This document shows positions 23,752 to 31,611 of a stretch of 42,536 nt of DNA, piece by piece. The stretch is taken from positions 1 through 42,536 of the forward strand of contig JAPPKD010000241.1 in assembly GCA_028820215.1 (NCBI GenBank), in the 5' to 3' direction. The DNA comes from Spirochaetaceae bacterium. GTDB lineage: Bacteria; Spirochaetota; Spirochaetia; SZUA-6; Bin103. The notes under the pieces are model-generated. The model ran no database searches. It saw only the letters and a list, made by a program, of their open reading frames with translations, and was not told where the DNA came from. The translations under genes and the position numbers were made by a program. The stretch's first letter is position 1; each line of letters begins with the position of its first letter.

Positions 23752-24675
23752 GTGAAGAAGGCAGTTGTCGTTTCAGTAGCAGCCCTCGTCGGGATGCTGC
23801 TCGTGGCCGGGATCGCGAGCGCCGAGCGTTTCGTGATGGTCACTCACACCCAGGGCACCGATCCGTTCTGGCCCGTCGTTCAGAAGGGCGGCGAGGACGC
23901 GGCCCGCGCCGTCGGCGCCGATTTCGAGTACAACTTCGCCCCCTCCGGAGACATGGCCGACATGGCGCGCCTCATCGAGGCGGCAGTCGCGACACAGCCG
24001 GATGGGATCGTCGTGTCCCTTCCTGACGCGGACGCCCTCGGTGGCGCCATCCGGAGCGCCGTCGAAGCCGGTATCCCGGTCATCACCATGAACTCCGGGC
24101 TCGAGTCGTCCGCCGCGGTCGGAGCGCTCATGCACGTCGGGCAGCCGGAGAGGCTGGCTGGCGAGAAGGCGGGAGAGCGCGCCAAGGCCGAGGGCGCCAC
24201 CAAGGCGATCTGTCTCAACCAGGAGTCGTTCAACACCGCGCTGGTCGACCGCTGCGCCGGGTACTTCGACTCGATGGGGATGGATCTCAACATGATCGAC
24301 GTCTCGAACGACGTTGCGCAGATCAAGACGCGCACCGCCGCCGCCCTGCAGGCGGACAAGGACATCGATGCCGTGCTCGCCGTCGGGCCGCATGTGTGCG
24401 TGGCGGCTGCCGATGCGGTGCGGGAGGTCGGAGCCGAAGTCCACCTCAGTTGCTTCGATCTTTCGCCCGAAGTGATCAACCTGATCGAGGCAGGTGAGGT
24501 AGCGTTCACGATCGACCAGCAGCAGCGCCTGCAGGGCTACATGCCCATCATCGTGCTGCATCTCTACAACCAGAATGCAGGTCTGCTTCCGGGCGCGAAC
24601 ATCCCGTCCGGTCCCGGCTTCGTCGACGCGTCGAACGCGGCCGGCGTCGCCGCTCAGGCCGGCGTGAACCGCTAG
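23752..24675 (+). CDS. Simple-sugar ABC transporter substrate-binding protein
   Basis: A 307-residue periplasmic binding protein (Peripla_BP_4 class). The GTG start at 23,752 gives a textbook signal peptide: KK, then a hydrophobic core AVVVSVAALVGMLLVAGIAS, with cleavage after ASA, and GGAGG sits eight bases upstream. The mature protein begins ERFVMVTHTQGTDPFWPVVQ, with GIVVSLPDADALGGAIRSAV and the hinge-region FDLSPEVINLI. It has no lipobox Cys, so it is probably soluble periplasmic. Sequence style fits the FrcB/inositol-type group. Placement right after iolD suggests an inositol or related cyclitol ligand (inference). Confidence 0.85.
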   Translation: MKKAVVVSVAALVGMLLVAGIASAERFVMVTHTQGTDPFWPVVQKGGEDAARAVGADFEYNFAPSGDMADMARLIEAAVATQPDGIVVSLPDADALGGAIRSAVEAGIPVITMNSGLESSAAVGALMHVGQPERLAGEKAGERAKAEGATKAICLNQESFNTALVDRCAGYFDSMGMDLNMIDVSNDVAQIKTRTAAALQADKDIDAVLAVGPHVCVAAADAVREVGAEVHLSCFDLSPEVINLIEAGEVAFTIDQQQRLQGYMPIIVLHLYNQNAGLLPGANIPSGPGFVDASNAAGVAAQAGVNR

Positions 24676-24694
24676 GGGAGAACGGTCGCCTGAA

Positions 24695-24743
24695 CGCCGG
24701 CGGTCGGCTCGCTCCCCCGGGTGAGTGAGCCGTTCGCCGGCGG
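24695..24743 (+). other. Stable double hairpin between binding-protein and permease genes
   Basis: CGGCTCGCTC (24,705-24,714) pairs with GAGTGAGCCG (24,723-24,732), allowing one G-U, around an 8-base loop. CGCCGGCGG flanks it on both sides (24,695-24,703 and 24,735-24,743), and the CGCCGGCG cores can pair as an outer stem. No T-tract follows. Structures here commonly shield the binding-protein mRNA and reduce downstream expression, which fits the higher dose needed for binding protein. Confidence 0.6.
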
Positions 24744-24776
24744 ATCGTTCATCGTTCGGAGGAGGCTGCGATCAGG

Positions 24777-25931
24777 ATGGCTTCGACGGCTGACAAGGGA
24801 GTGACACCGGGAAGCTCCGGACTCCGTTCGGAGGCCGACCGGCTCAAGGAAGCCGGCTGGCTCTCGCGCCTCGTCCACCGCCCGGAGATCGGATCGTTCT
24901 CCGGCATGTGCGTCCTGCTCGTGTTCCTGGCAATCGCTGCCGGGGACGTTGTCTACAACCCCCTCGGGATCAAGAACAACCTCGCGATCGTCGCTCAGCT
25001 CGGGATCATCGCGACCGGCGCCTGCATGCTGATGATCGCAGGCGAGTTCGATCTGTCCATCGGGTCGATGATCGGCTTCGCCGGCATGTCGATGGCGATC
25101 ATGCTCAAGTGGGGACTCCCGTTCGGTTTGGGGCCGGCATCGCCGCTCGCGGCGTTCCTGATCACCCTGTGCCTCACCCTGACCATCGGCTGGCTGATCG
25201 GCACGATCGTCGTCCGCACAACGCTCTCATCATTCATCGTTTCGCTGTCGTTCCTCTTCATCCTGCGCGGCGCGACCGAGGTGAGCTTCCGTACCTTCAA
25301 CCAGGGTTCCACGCAGGTCTCCGGACTGCCCGACTTCAAGGAGACCGACTTCTTCGCCGCCCTGTTCGGCGGCGAGACCTTCCAGTGGTTCTACGACATC
25401 CTCTTCTGGCTCGGCCTGAACTTCAACCGGGCCGGCGACCAGTGGGTCACCGGCTTCGACGCGAAGGTCGCCTGGTGGATCGTGATCTCCGCTGCTGCCT
25501 GGTTCGTGCTGTCGCGTACCGAGCTGGGCAACTGGATCTACGCGACCGGCGGAAACGAGGAAGCCGCGCGGGCGAACGGCGTGCCGACCAACAAGGTAAA
25601 GGTGTCGCTGTTCATGTTCACGGCGTTCTGCGCCACCATCTTTGCGGCGACCCAGGTGTTCGACACGAACACGGCTGACGCCGCGAAGGGAAACCTCAAG
25701 GAGCTGGAGGCGATCGCGGCATCCGTGGTCGGGGGCGTCATTCTGTCGGGCGGTTTCGGATCGATCGTCGGCGTCATTTTCGGGGCGGTCATCTTCGGGC
25801 TGGTGCAGAACTCGGTGTTCTACATCTCCTGGATCGACGGCTCGTACTACCGGATGTTCCTGGGGACGGTGCTGCTCGTGGCGGCGCTCAGCAACGAGAC
25901 CATTCGCAAGCGGTTTACCGGGGGAATATGA
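24777..25931 (+). CDS. Simple-sugar ABC transporter permease (RbsC/FrcC type)
   Basis: A 384-residue membrane protein of the CUT2 permease family. After a 40-residue soluble N-terminus come about 8-10 hydrophobic segments, e.g. FSGMCVLLVFLAIAAGDVVY, NLAIVAQLGIIATGACMLMI and FLITLCLTLTIGWLIGTIVV. The signature GEFDLSIGSMIGFAGM, and GNEEAARANGVPTNKVKVSLF (the coupling-helix region), are diagnostic. ASVVGGVILSGGFGSIVG is the family's late conserved loop. It sits 101 bases after the binding-protein gene, beyond a hairpin, and its stop is followed one base later by the ATPase start. Confidence 0.9.
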   Translation: MASTADKGVTPGSSGLRSEADRLKEAGWLSRLVHRPEIGSFSGMCVLLVFLAIAAGDVVYNPLGIKNNLAIVAQLGIIATGACMLMIAGEFDLSIGSMIGFAGMSMAIMLKWGLPFGLGPASPLAAFLITLCLTLTIGWLIGTIVVRTTLSSFIVSLSFLFILRGATEVSFRTFNQGSTQVSGLPDFKETDFFAALFGGETFQWFYDILFWLGLNFNRAGDQWVTGFDAKVAWWIVISAAAWFVLSRTELGNWIYATGGNEEAARANGVPTNKVKVSLFMFTAFCATIFAATQVFDTNTADAAKGNLKELEAIAASVVGGVILSGGFGSIVGVIFGAVIFGLVQNSVFYISWIDGSYYRMFLGTVLLVAALSNETIRKRFTGGI

Positions 25932-25932
25932 C

Positions 25933-26715
25933 GTGGCCGGGCCGCTGATCAGGCTGGAGGGCATCGTCAAGCGCTTCGGAAACTTCACGGCGCTGAACGG
26001 CGTGTCCGTGGACGTGCACGCCGGCGAAGTGCACGCGCTGCTCGGCGACAACGGAGCCGGGAAGTCCACCTTGATCAAGGTGCTTGCCGGCGTGCATCAG
26101 CCGACGGCGGGTACGATCCACCTTGATGGCCAGCCCGTCGTGTTCCGCAACCCCCTTGCCGCGTCCGACGCCGGAATAGGCACCGTATACCAGGACCTCG
26201 CCCTCAACTCCCTGACCTCCGTAACTCGCAACTTCTTCATGGGTAGGGAGATCACGAGGGGGCCCCGGCCATTCGGAGTCATGCGGACTGCGACCATGAA
26301 CCGGATTACCCGTGAGGAGATGGCCAAGATCGGCATCAACATCGCCGACCCCGAGCAGGCGGTGGGGACGATGTCGGGCGGCCAGAGACAGGCCCTCGCG
26401 ATCGCTCGCGCCATCTTCTTCGGGGCGCGGGTGCTCATCCTGGACGAGCCGACCTCCGCCCTTGGACAGAGGCAGCAGCTCGAGGTGCTCAAGACCATCA
26501 AGCGGGTGCGGAGCCGCGGAGACATCGCGGTCATCCTCATCACCCACAACGAAATCCATGCGCAGTTGGTCGCCGACCGCTACACGTTCCTCAGCCTGGG
26601 GCAGGTGATCGGAGAGGGCGTCGCCGAAGATCTGGGCGGCGGCGACATCCGCACGCTCATGGCCGGCGGCGCTCAGATGGCCGACCTCGAGGAAGAGCTG
26701 GCCGCCATCGGCTGA
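25933..26715 (+). CDS. Simple-sugar ABC transporter ATPase, single domain
   Basis: A 260-residue ATPase starting at GTG 25,933, one base after the permease stop. Walker A is GDNGAGKS, the signature is MSGGQRQALAIARA, Walker B is VLILDEPTSALG, and the H-loop is ITHNE. Most CUT2 importers use a duplicated ATPase of about 500 residues; this single-domain form is that of FrcA-like (fructose/inositol) systems and must act as a dimer. With the two preceding genes it completes one importer. The alternative is a partial RbsA, but the C-terminus (ADLEEELAAIG) is complete. Confidence 0.9.
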   Translation: MAGPLIRLEGIVKRFGNFTALNGVSVDVHAGEVHALLGDNGAGKSTLIKVLAGVHQPTAGTIHLDGQPVVFRNPLAASDAGIGTVYQDLALNSLTSVTRNFFMGREITRGPRPFGVMRTATMNRITREEMAKIGINIADPEQAVGTMSGGQRQALAIARAIFFGARVLILDEPTSALGQRQQLEVLKTIKRVRSRGDIAVILITHNEIHAQLVADRYTFLSLGQVIGEGVAEDLGGGDIRTLMAGGAQMADLEEELAAIG

Positions 26716-26722
26716 GGCCATT

Positions 26723-26756
26723 CATCGATTCAGGCCGGCCATCGATTCAGGCCGGC
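26723..26756. repeat. 17-bp perfect tandem duplication
   Basis: CATCGATTCAGGCCGGC occurs twice head-to-tail with no mismatch. It spans the stop codon of the minus-strand SDR gene. Without the second copy the protein would end GLNR; with it the end is GLNRWPA. Confidence 0.9.
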
Positions 26757-27593
26757 CCAGGTCAGGCTGCGCTCCCAGAGGTCGCGCGCCAGGTCCCGGT
26801 TCTCCGCCTGTGGCTGCGGTCTGCGTTCCGCCGTGACGTGGAAGTAGCGGCCGGACACCTCGCCTGGTTCCGAGCGCCGGATCGTTTCCAGCACCGCCTT
26901 TCCGCCGATCTCGGGATTGCGCATGAAGACCGCCAGCGCACGCATGAACAGGCCGGGCACGCCGTGGTACCTGTTCCAGATGTTCGTGGCCAGCGCGCCG
27001 GGGTGCAGGGCGTTGACGCAGATCCCTTGATCCTGAAAGCGTCGCGCGGCCTCCACCGTGAACAGGACGTTGGCCAGCTTTGCGTCGCTGTAGGCCTGGA
27101 AACCGCCCTTCCACGCCCGGCCACGGGCGATGTCGTCCAGCGGCGCACGGAGCAGGTCGCCGGACCGATGGACCATCGAGCTGACGTTCACGATCCGGCC
27201 GCCGCCCCGCACGCGGTCCAGCAGCAGAATGGTCAGCAGGAAGTGGCCCAGATGACAGGTGGCGAAGGTCACCTCGAACCCCTCGGCCGTGGTCTGCAGG
27301 CGGTCGAGCGCCAGGCCCGCATTGTTCACCAGGATGTCGATGCGATCGAGCCGATCGTTCAACCGGGAGGCCAGCCCGCGCACCGAATCCGGGGAGGAGA
27401 GGTCCGCCAGCTCCAGCGTGGCGGCGGAGCCGGGACGAGAGCGTTCGATCTCGCTCAGCGCCCGCGCGCCGCGCGTCCGGTCGCGGCACACCAGCGTGAC
27501 CTCGGCGCCGGCGGCGATCAGCAACTCCGTGGCCGATCTGCCGACGCCGGAGTTGGCTCCGGTCACGACCGCGACCCGTCCGGTCAGGTCCAC
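26730..27593 (-). CDS. SDR, retinol-dehydrogenase-like
   Basis: A 287-residue short-chain dehydrogenase with VAVVTGANSGVGRSA (TGxxxGxG), ILVNNAGLA, catalytic Ser in IVNVSSMVHR, and Y-x-x-x-K in AYSDAKLANVLF. The longer 'CHLGHFLLT' and 'NALHPGALATNIW' segments are those of the retinol-dehydrogenase/WWOX-like SDR group, so the substrate may be a bulky lipid-like alcohol. I chose GTG 27,593 (VDLTGRV) because the Rossmann strand starts right after; in-frame starts exist further upstream. The C-terminus was altered by the tandem duplication. It diverges from the amino-acid importer. Confidence 0.8.
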   Translation of the reverse strand: MDLTGRVAVVTGANSGVGRSATELLIAAGAEVTLVCRDRTRGARALSEIERSRPGSAATLELADLSSPDSVRGLASRLNDRLDRIDILVNNAGLALDRLQTTAEGFEVTFATCHLGHFLLTILLLDRVRGGGRIVNVSSMVHRSGDLLRAPLDDIARGRAWKGGFQAYSDAKLANVLFTVEAARRFQDQGICVNALHPGALATNIWNRYHGVPGLFMRALAVFMRNPEIGGKAVLETIRRSEPGEVSGRYFHVTAERRPQPQAENRDLARDLWERSLTWAGLNRWPA

Positions 27594-27638
27594 GCGGCGC
27601 AGTCTGCGCGGTGCGCGCCGGTTCGCCAACCGCACCCC

Positions 27639-27667
27639 TTGACGTCCCGGCGTCGTCTTGCTGCTAT
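27639..27667 (+). promoter_or_regulatory. Promoter-like pair before the fused importer gene
   Basis: TTGACG (27,639-27,644) and TGCTAT (27,662-27,667) are 17 bases apart; transcription would start near 27,674, only about six or seven bases before ATG 27,681, which lacks a Shine-Dalgarno sequence. The -35 is good and the -10 poor. Confidence 0.35.
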
Positions 27668-27680
27668 CGAAGCGATTTTC

Positions 27681-29858
27681 ATGGAACGTCGGAACGGGTA
27701 TTCCCGTGCCCGTGCGCCGGGCGCGATGCTGCTGGCGCTGGCGGCGGCGCTGGTGCTCCTGCCCGCAACCGTGTTCGCCCGCGTCACGGAAGACGCCATC
27801 GTGCTCGGCGCGGCGGTCTCGCTGACCGGCCGGTACACGACCGCCGGGCATCACACGCGCAACGGGTACGACCTGGCGGTCAAGATGATCAACGAGCGGG
27901 GCGGCGTCGTCGTCGCGGACAAGGCGTACCGGTTGGAGATCCTCTACTACGACGACGAGTCGACGCCGGCCCGCGGCGCCCAGTTGGCCGAGCGCCTGAT
28001 CCGGCAGGACGGCATCCGCTTCATGCTCGGCCCCTACAGCTCCGGGCTGACCACGGCCATCGCGCCGATCACCGAGCAGCACAAGGTGCCGATGGTGGAG
28101 GGCAACGGCGCCTCACGGGCGCTGTTCAACAAGGGCTACCGCTACCTGTTCGCGGTGCTTTCCACCTCCGAGCAGTACCTGCAGGAGGCGATCAACCTGG
28201 CGGCCGAGCAGGCCGCGGCGGGCGCACGGGATCCCGCGACCCTTCGGGTCGCGGTGGCGACCGCCAACGACCCGTTCTCGCAAGACATCCGCGCCGGCGT
28301 CATCGACGACGCCCGGAGGCACGGCATGCAGGTGGTGATCGACGACAAGCTGCCCCGCGAAGCGAACGACATGGCGGCGACGCTGCTCAAGGTCAAGGCA
28401 TTGCGCCCGGACGTGCTGCTGGTATCCGGCCATTCCAAGGGCGCTGCCCTGCTGGTGCGGCAGGCCGAGGAGATGCGGGCATCGGCGCCGATGGTCGCCA
28501 TGACGCATTGCGAGTCGGCGCAGATCACCGACGCGGAGCAGTTCGGCCACGCGGCCGAAGGCATCCTGTGCGCGGCCCAGTGGGCGCCCACGCTGACCTA
28601 CCGCGACGGCCTGTTCGGCAGCGCCGCCGACTACGCGGTCCGGTTCGAAAAGGAGTACGGCTACGTCCCGCCGTACCAGGCCGCGGAGTCCACGGCCGCC
28701 GTCATGGTCTGGGCCGACGCCCTGGAGCGGGCCGGATCGTTCGACATCGAGACGGTGCGCGCCGCCCTTGCCGCGACCGACATGCAGACCTTCTACGGCA
28801 ACATCCGCTTCGACCACACCGGCAAGAACATCGCCAAGCCGATGGTGCTGCTGCAGATCCAGGACGGGGAGTACCGGGTCGTGGCGCCGACCGCCTGGGC
28901 CTCCGACGAGCTGGCGTTCCCGCGCCCGGGCTCGGCACCGGTTCCCGAGACGGTGGCCGCGCACAGCGGACCGTTGCTGCTGCAGTCGGGATCGCTGTCG
29001 GTGCAGCTCCTGCTGGACGGGCTGCTGGTCGGCGCCATCTTCGTGTTGGCAGCCTACGGGATGGCGCTGGTGTGGGGCGTGATGAACATCATCAACGTCT
29101 CGCAGGGAGAGCTGGTCATCCTGGGCGGCTACGTCACCTGGCTGCTGTCGTCCCTCGGCGTCCATCCGCTGCTCGGGATCCCGGTCTCGGGCGCGGTCCT
29201 GTTCGTGGTCGGCTGGGCGCTGTACCGGGCGGTGGTGTTCCGCCTGGTCGACCGCGACCTGTTCGTGTCGCTGCTGGCCACCTTCGGCTTGACGATCGTC
29301 CTGCAGCAGGTGATGAACCAGGTGTTCGGAGCCGACCTGCGGACCGCCAACGCCGGGCTCGGCTCCACGTTCCTGCTCGGCGACCGCGTGGTCCTGGGGA
29401 ACGTCAAGCTGGTGGCGTTCGCGGTGACGCTCGTCACCGCGGGGTTGCTGGTGCTGTTCCTGCGGCGCAGCCGGGCCGGGCGGGCGATCCGGGCGACCGC
29501 GCAGAACGCGCGCGCGGCGCGCCTGGTGGGCGTGCGCACCGATCGCGTCTACGCGCTGGCGTTCGCCCTGAACGCGGCGCTGTGCGGCGTGGCCGGCGCG
29601 CTGGTGGCGATGGTGTGGGTGATCCATCCCTTCATCGGCATCACCTACACGGTGCGGTCGTTCATGATCGTCGTGCTGGCGGGGCTGGGCAACGTCGCCG
29701 GCGTGGCTGTGGCCGGCACCGCGCTGGGAGTGGCGGAAAACTTCGCCGGCTTCAGCCTGGGCGTGGAGTTCCAGACCGCGTTCGTGTTCTCGCTGCTGGT
29801 GGTGATCCTGCTGGTGCGCAGCTATCTGCTCAGCCGCAGGCGGCAGGTGCTGCGATGA
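27681..29858 (+). CDS. Fused binding protein and LivH-type permease
   Basis: A 725-residue single polypeptide. Residues 15-33 form a signal-peptide or anchor helix (MLLALAAALVLLPATVFA). Residues about 36-415 are a Peripla_BP_6/LivK-like binding protein (IVLGAAVSLTGRYTTAGHHT; FMLGPYSSGLTTAIAPITEQ). After a short linker, residues about 433-725 are a complete LivH-type permease (YGMALVWGVMNIINVSQGEL; SFMIVVLAGLGNVAGVAVAG). Normally these are separate genes. No stop or frame change lies between them, and both parts are full length. Its stop overlaps livM-type gene start (ATGA). Likely cargo is branched-chain amino acids, amides or urea. Confidence 0.9.
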   Translation: MERRNGYSRARAPGAMLLALAAALVLLPATVFARVTEDAIVLGAAVSLTGRYTTAGHHTRNGYDLAVKMINERGGVVVADKAYRLEILYYDDESTPARGAQLAERLIRQDGIRFMLGPYSSGLTTAIAPITEQHKVPMVEGNGASRALFNKGYRYLFAVLSTSEQYLQEAINLAAEQAAAGARDPATLRVAVATANDPFSQDIRAGVIDDARRHGMQVVIDDKLPREANDMAATLLKVKALRPDVLLVSGHSKGAALLVRQAEEMRASAPMVAMTHCESAQITDAEQFGHAAEGILCAAQWAPTLTYRDGLFGSAADYAVRFEKEYGYVPPYQAAESTAAVMVWADALERAGSFDIETVRAALAATDMQTFYGNIRFDHTGKNIAKPMVLLQIQDGEYRVVAPTAWASDELAFPRPGSAPVPETVAAHSGPLLLQSGSLSVQLLLDGLLVGAIFVLAAYGMALVWGVMNIINVSQGELVILGGYVTWLLSSLGVHPLLGIPVSGAVLFVVGWALYRAVVFRLVDRDLFVSLLATFGLTIVLQQVMNQVFGADLRTANAGLGSTFLLGDRVVLGNVKLVAFAVTLVTAGLLVLFLRRSRAGRAIRATAQNARAARLVGVRTDRVYALAFALNAALCGVAGALVAMVWVIHPFIGITYTVRSFMIVVLAGLGNVAGVAVAGTALGVAENFAGFSLGVEFQTAFVFSLLVVILLVRSYLLSRRRQVLR

Positions 29859-30871
29859 ACCTGCGCCACGCCGGACCGCTGGCGCTGCTGGCGGCCGGCA
29901 TTGCGGGACCGTTCATCGCGCCGCAATTCCAGTCGCAGATCGCGATGCTGTGGGTGTTGGTCACCCTGGCGCTGACCTGGGACATCGTCGGCGGCCAGAT
30001 GGGCTACAACTCGTTCGGCAACGTCGTGTTCTTCGGCGCCGGGATGTACGCCAGCGCCGTGGTGCAGCGCGCGCTGTTTTTCGAGGCGGACCAGTTCGCG
30101 GAGGTCGCCGCCAGCGCCGCCTTGCGCCCGGAGCCGCTCCAGTATCTCGGCGGGCTGGGGCTCGGCGTGGCGGTCGGGGCGGTCGTCGCGCTGGCCCTGG
30201 CGGTCCTGCTGGGATCGAGCATCCTCAGGCTGCGCGGGCACTACTTCGCGGTCGGCACCCTGGGACTGGGCGTCGCCGCGGGCGAGATCGTCAGCGGCAT
30301 CGACTGGCTCGGCGCCGGCTCCGGACTGGTGACCCCCCTGTTCCCGGAGGCGCTGGGCAGCCACAACCGGTTCTTTTCCTTCTATTTCCTCGCGGTGGCG
30401 GTCATCTGCTTCATCGTCCTGCAGATCCTGTACCGCCGCCGTTTCGGGCTGCTGCTCAATGCCATCCGCGACGACGAGGACAAGGCCGAAGCGATGGGGC
30501 TGCCCACCATCCGCTGCAAGGTCGTCGCGTGGTCGGTGGCCGCGTTCTTCCTGGCCCTGACCGGCGGCGCCTACGGCAACTTCATCGGCTTCATCGATCC
30601 GCTCGACACGGCGTTCGCCGGCGCCACGTTCGGGGTGTGGATGATCCTGATGGCGATCATGGGCGGACGCGGCTCGCTGTGGGGGCCGGTGCTCGGGGCG
30701 ATGGTCTTCCACGTCACGCAGGAGCTGTTCTGGACCTATCTGCTGGGCTGGCATCGGGTCGCCATGGGAGCGCTGATCGTCGTGATCGTCATGTTCCTGC
30801 CCGACGGCCTTCTGGGCTGGTTCCGGGAGCGCCGCGGCAACGTGGCGCTGGACGCGGGCAGGGGTGCATGA
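29855..30871 (+). CDS. Branched-chain amino-acid type ABC permease (LivM-like)
   Basis: A 338-residue membrane protein with about eight to nine hydrophobic segments. It carries the LivM marks: LTWDIVGGQMGYNSFGNVVFFGAGMYAS, LRLRGHYFAVGTLGLGVAAGEIV, and NAIRDDEDKAEAMGLPTIRCKVVAWSV-type coupling loop, split here by normal family sequence. The ending MFLPDGLLGWFRER is typical. It partners the LivH half of the fused protein to form the transmembrane heterodimer. The gene overlaps both neighbours by four bases, so stoichiometry is set by translational coupling. Confidence 0.9.
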   Translation: MNLRHAGPLALLAAGIAGPFIAPQFQSQIAMLWVLVTLALTWDIVGGQMGYNSFGNVVFFGAGMYASAVVQRALFFEADQFAEVAASAALRPEPLQYLGGLGLGVAVGAVVALALAVLLGSSILRLRGHYFAVGTLGLGVAAGEIVSGIDWLGAGSGLVTPLFPEALGSHNRFFSFYFLAVAVICFIVLQILYRRRFGLLLNAIRDDEDKAEAMGLPTIRCKVVAWSVAAFFLALTGGAYGNFIGFIDPLDTAFAGATFGVWMILMAIMGGRGSLWGPVLGAMVFHVTQELFWTYLLGWHRVAMGALIVVIVMFLPDGLLGWFRERRGNVALDAGRGA

Positions 30872-31611
30872 GCGCGCTGCTGCAGGTCGACGGCGTCAGC
30901 AAGTCGTTCGGCGGCGTCGCCGCCAACCGCAACATCACCATCGGCGTCCAGGCCGGCGCCGTGCATGGCCTGATCGGGCCGAACGGCTCCGGCAAGACCA
31001 CGCTGTTCAACTGCATCGTCGGGTTTCACCCCGTGGACGGCGGCACGGTGACCTTCGACGGCGCCCGCGTGGAGCGGATGACGGTGCCGGGCATCGCCCG
31101 GCTCGGCCTGCTGCGCACCTTCCAACAGACGCGCGTCTACGGGGGAATGAGCTGCCTGCAGAACATGCTGGTGTCGGCCACGCCCCTCACGGCGGGCGGT
31201 GGCCGGCTGCTGCGCCGGTTCTCCGCCGCCGTGACCGAGCGCGCCGATTCGCTGCTGGAGTTCGCCGGACTCCACGCGTTGCGCGACCACGTGGCGGGCA
31301 GCCTGTCGTTCGGCCAGCAGAAGCTGCTGGAGTTCGCGATGGCGCTGATGCGCGCTCCGAAGATGCTGCTGCTCGACGAGCCGACCGCCGGCATCAATCC
31401 GACCCTGATCAACGGCGTGATCGACCGGCTGCTCAGGGCCAACGCGGAGATGGGCGTCACCTTGCTGGTCATCGAGCACAACATGCGCGTGATCATGAAC
31501 CTGGCCACCCACATCCACTGCCTGGCCCACGGCGGGCTGCTCGCGTCCGGCCCGCCCGAGCAGGTGCGCAACGACCCGCGCGTCCTCGACGCGTACCTGC
31601 GCTCGCAATGA
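30868..31611 (+). CDS. Branched-chain amino-acid type ABC ATPase (LivG-like)
   Basis: A 247-residue ATPase. Walker A is GPNGSGKT, the Q-loop lies in LLRTFQQTRVYGGMSCLQNM, the signature is LSFGQQKLLEFAMAL (LSFGQ, as often in LivG), Walker B is MLLLDEPTAGINP, and the H-loop is VIEHNM. The 'TFQ..r.f..m...N' region is the LivG hallmark, distinguishing it from LivF. The gene starts inside the last codons of the LivM-like gene and ends inside the first codons of the LivF-like gene, with four-base overlaps. Confidence 0.92.
   Translation: MSALLQVDGVSKSFGGVAANRNITIGVQAGAVHGLIGPNGSGKTTLFNCIVGFHPVDGGTVTFDGARVERMTVPGIARLGLLRTFQQTRVYGGMSCLQNMLVSATPLTAGGGRLLRRFSAAVTERADSLLEFAGLHALRDHVAGSLSFGQQKLLEFAMALMRAPKMLLLDEPTAGINPTLINGVIDRLLRANAEMGVTLLVIEHNMRVIMNLATHIHCLAHGGLLASGPPEQVRNDPRVLDAYLRSQ

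Noticed and set aside
24777..26715. Ribose RbsABC system
   Set aside because: The ATPase has one domain of 260 residues, not the duplicated RbsA form; the iolD neighbour favours another sugar or cyclitol.
26838..27680. Long open frame running into the fused importer gene from upstream
   Set aside because: It is the antisense of the SDR gene; the signal peptide and homology of the importer begin at 27,681.
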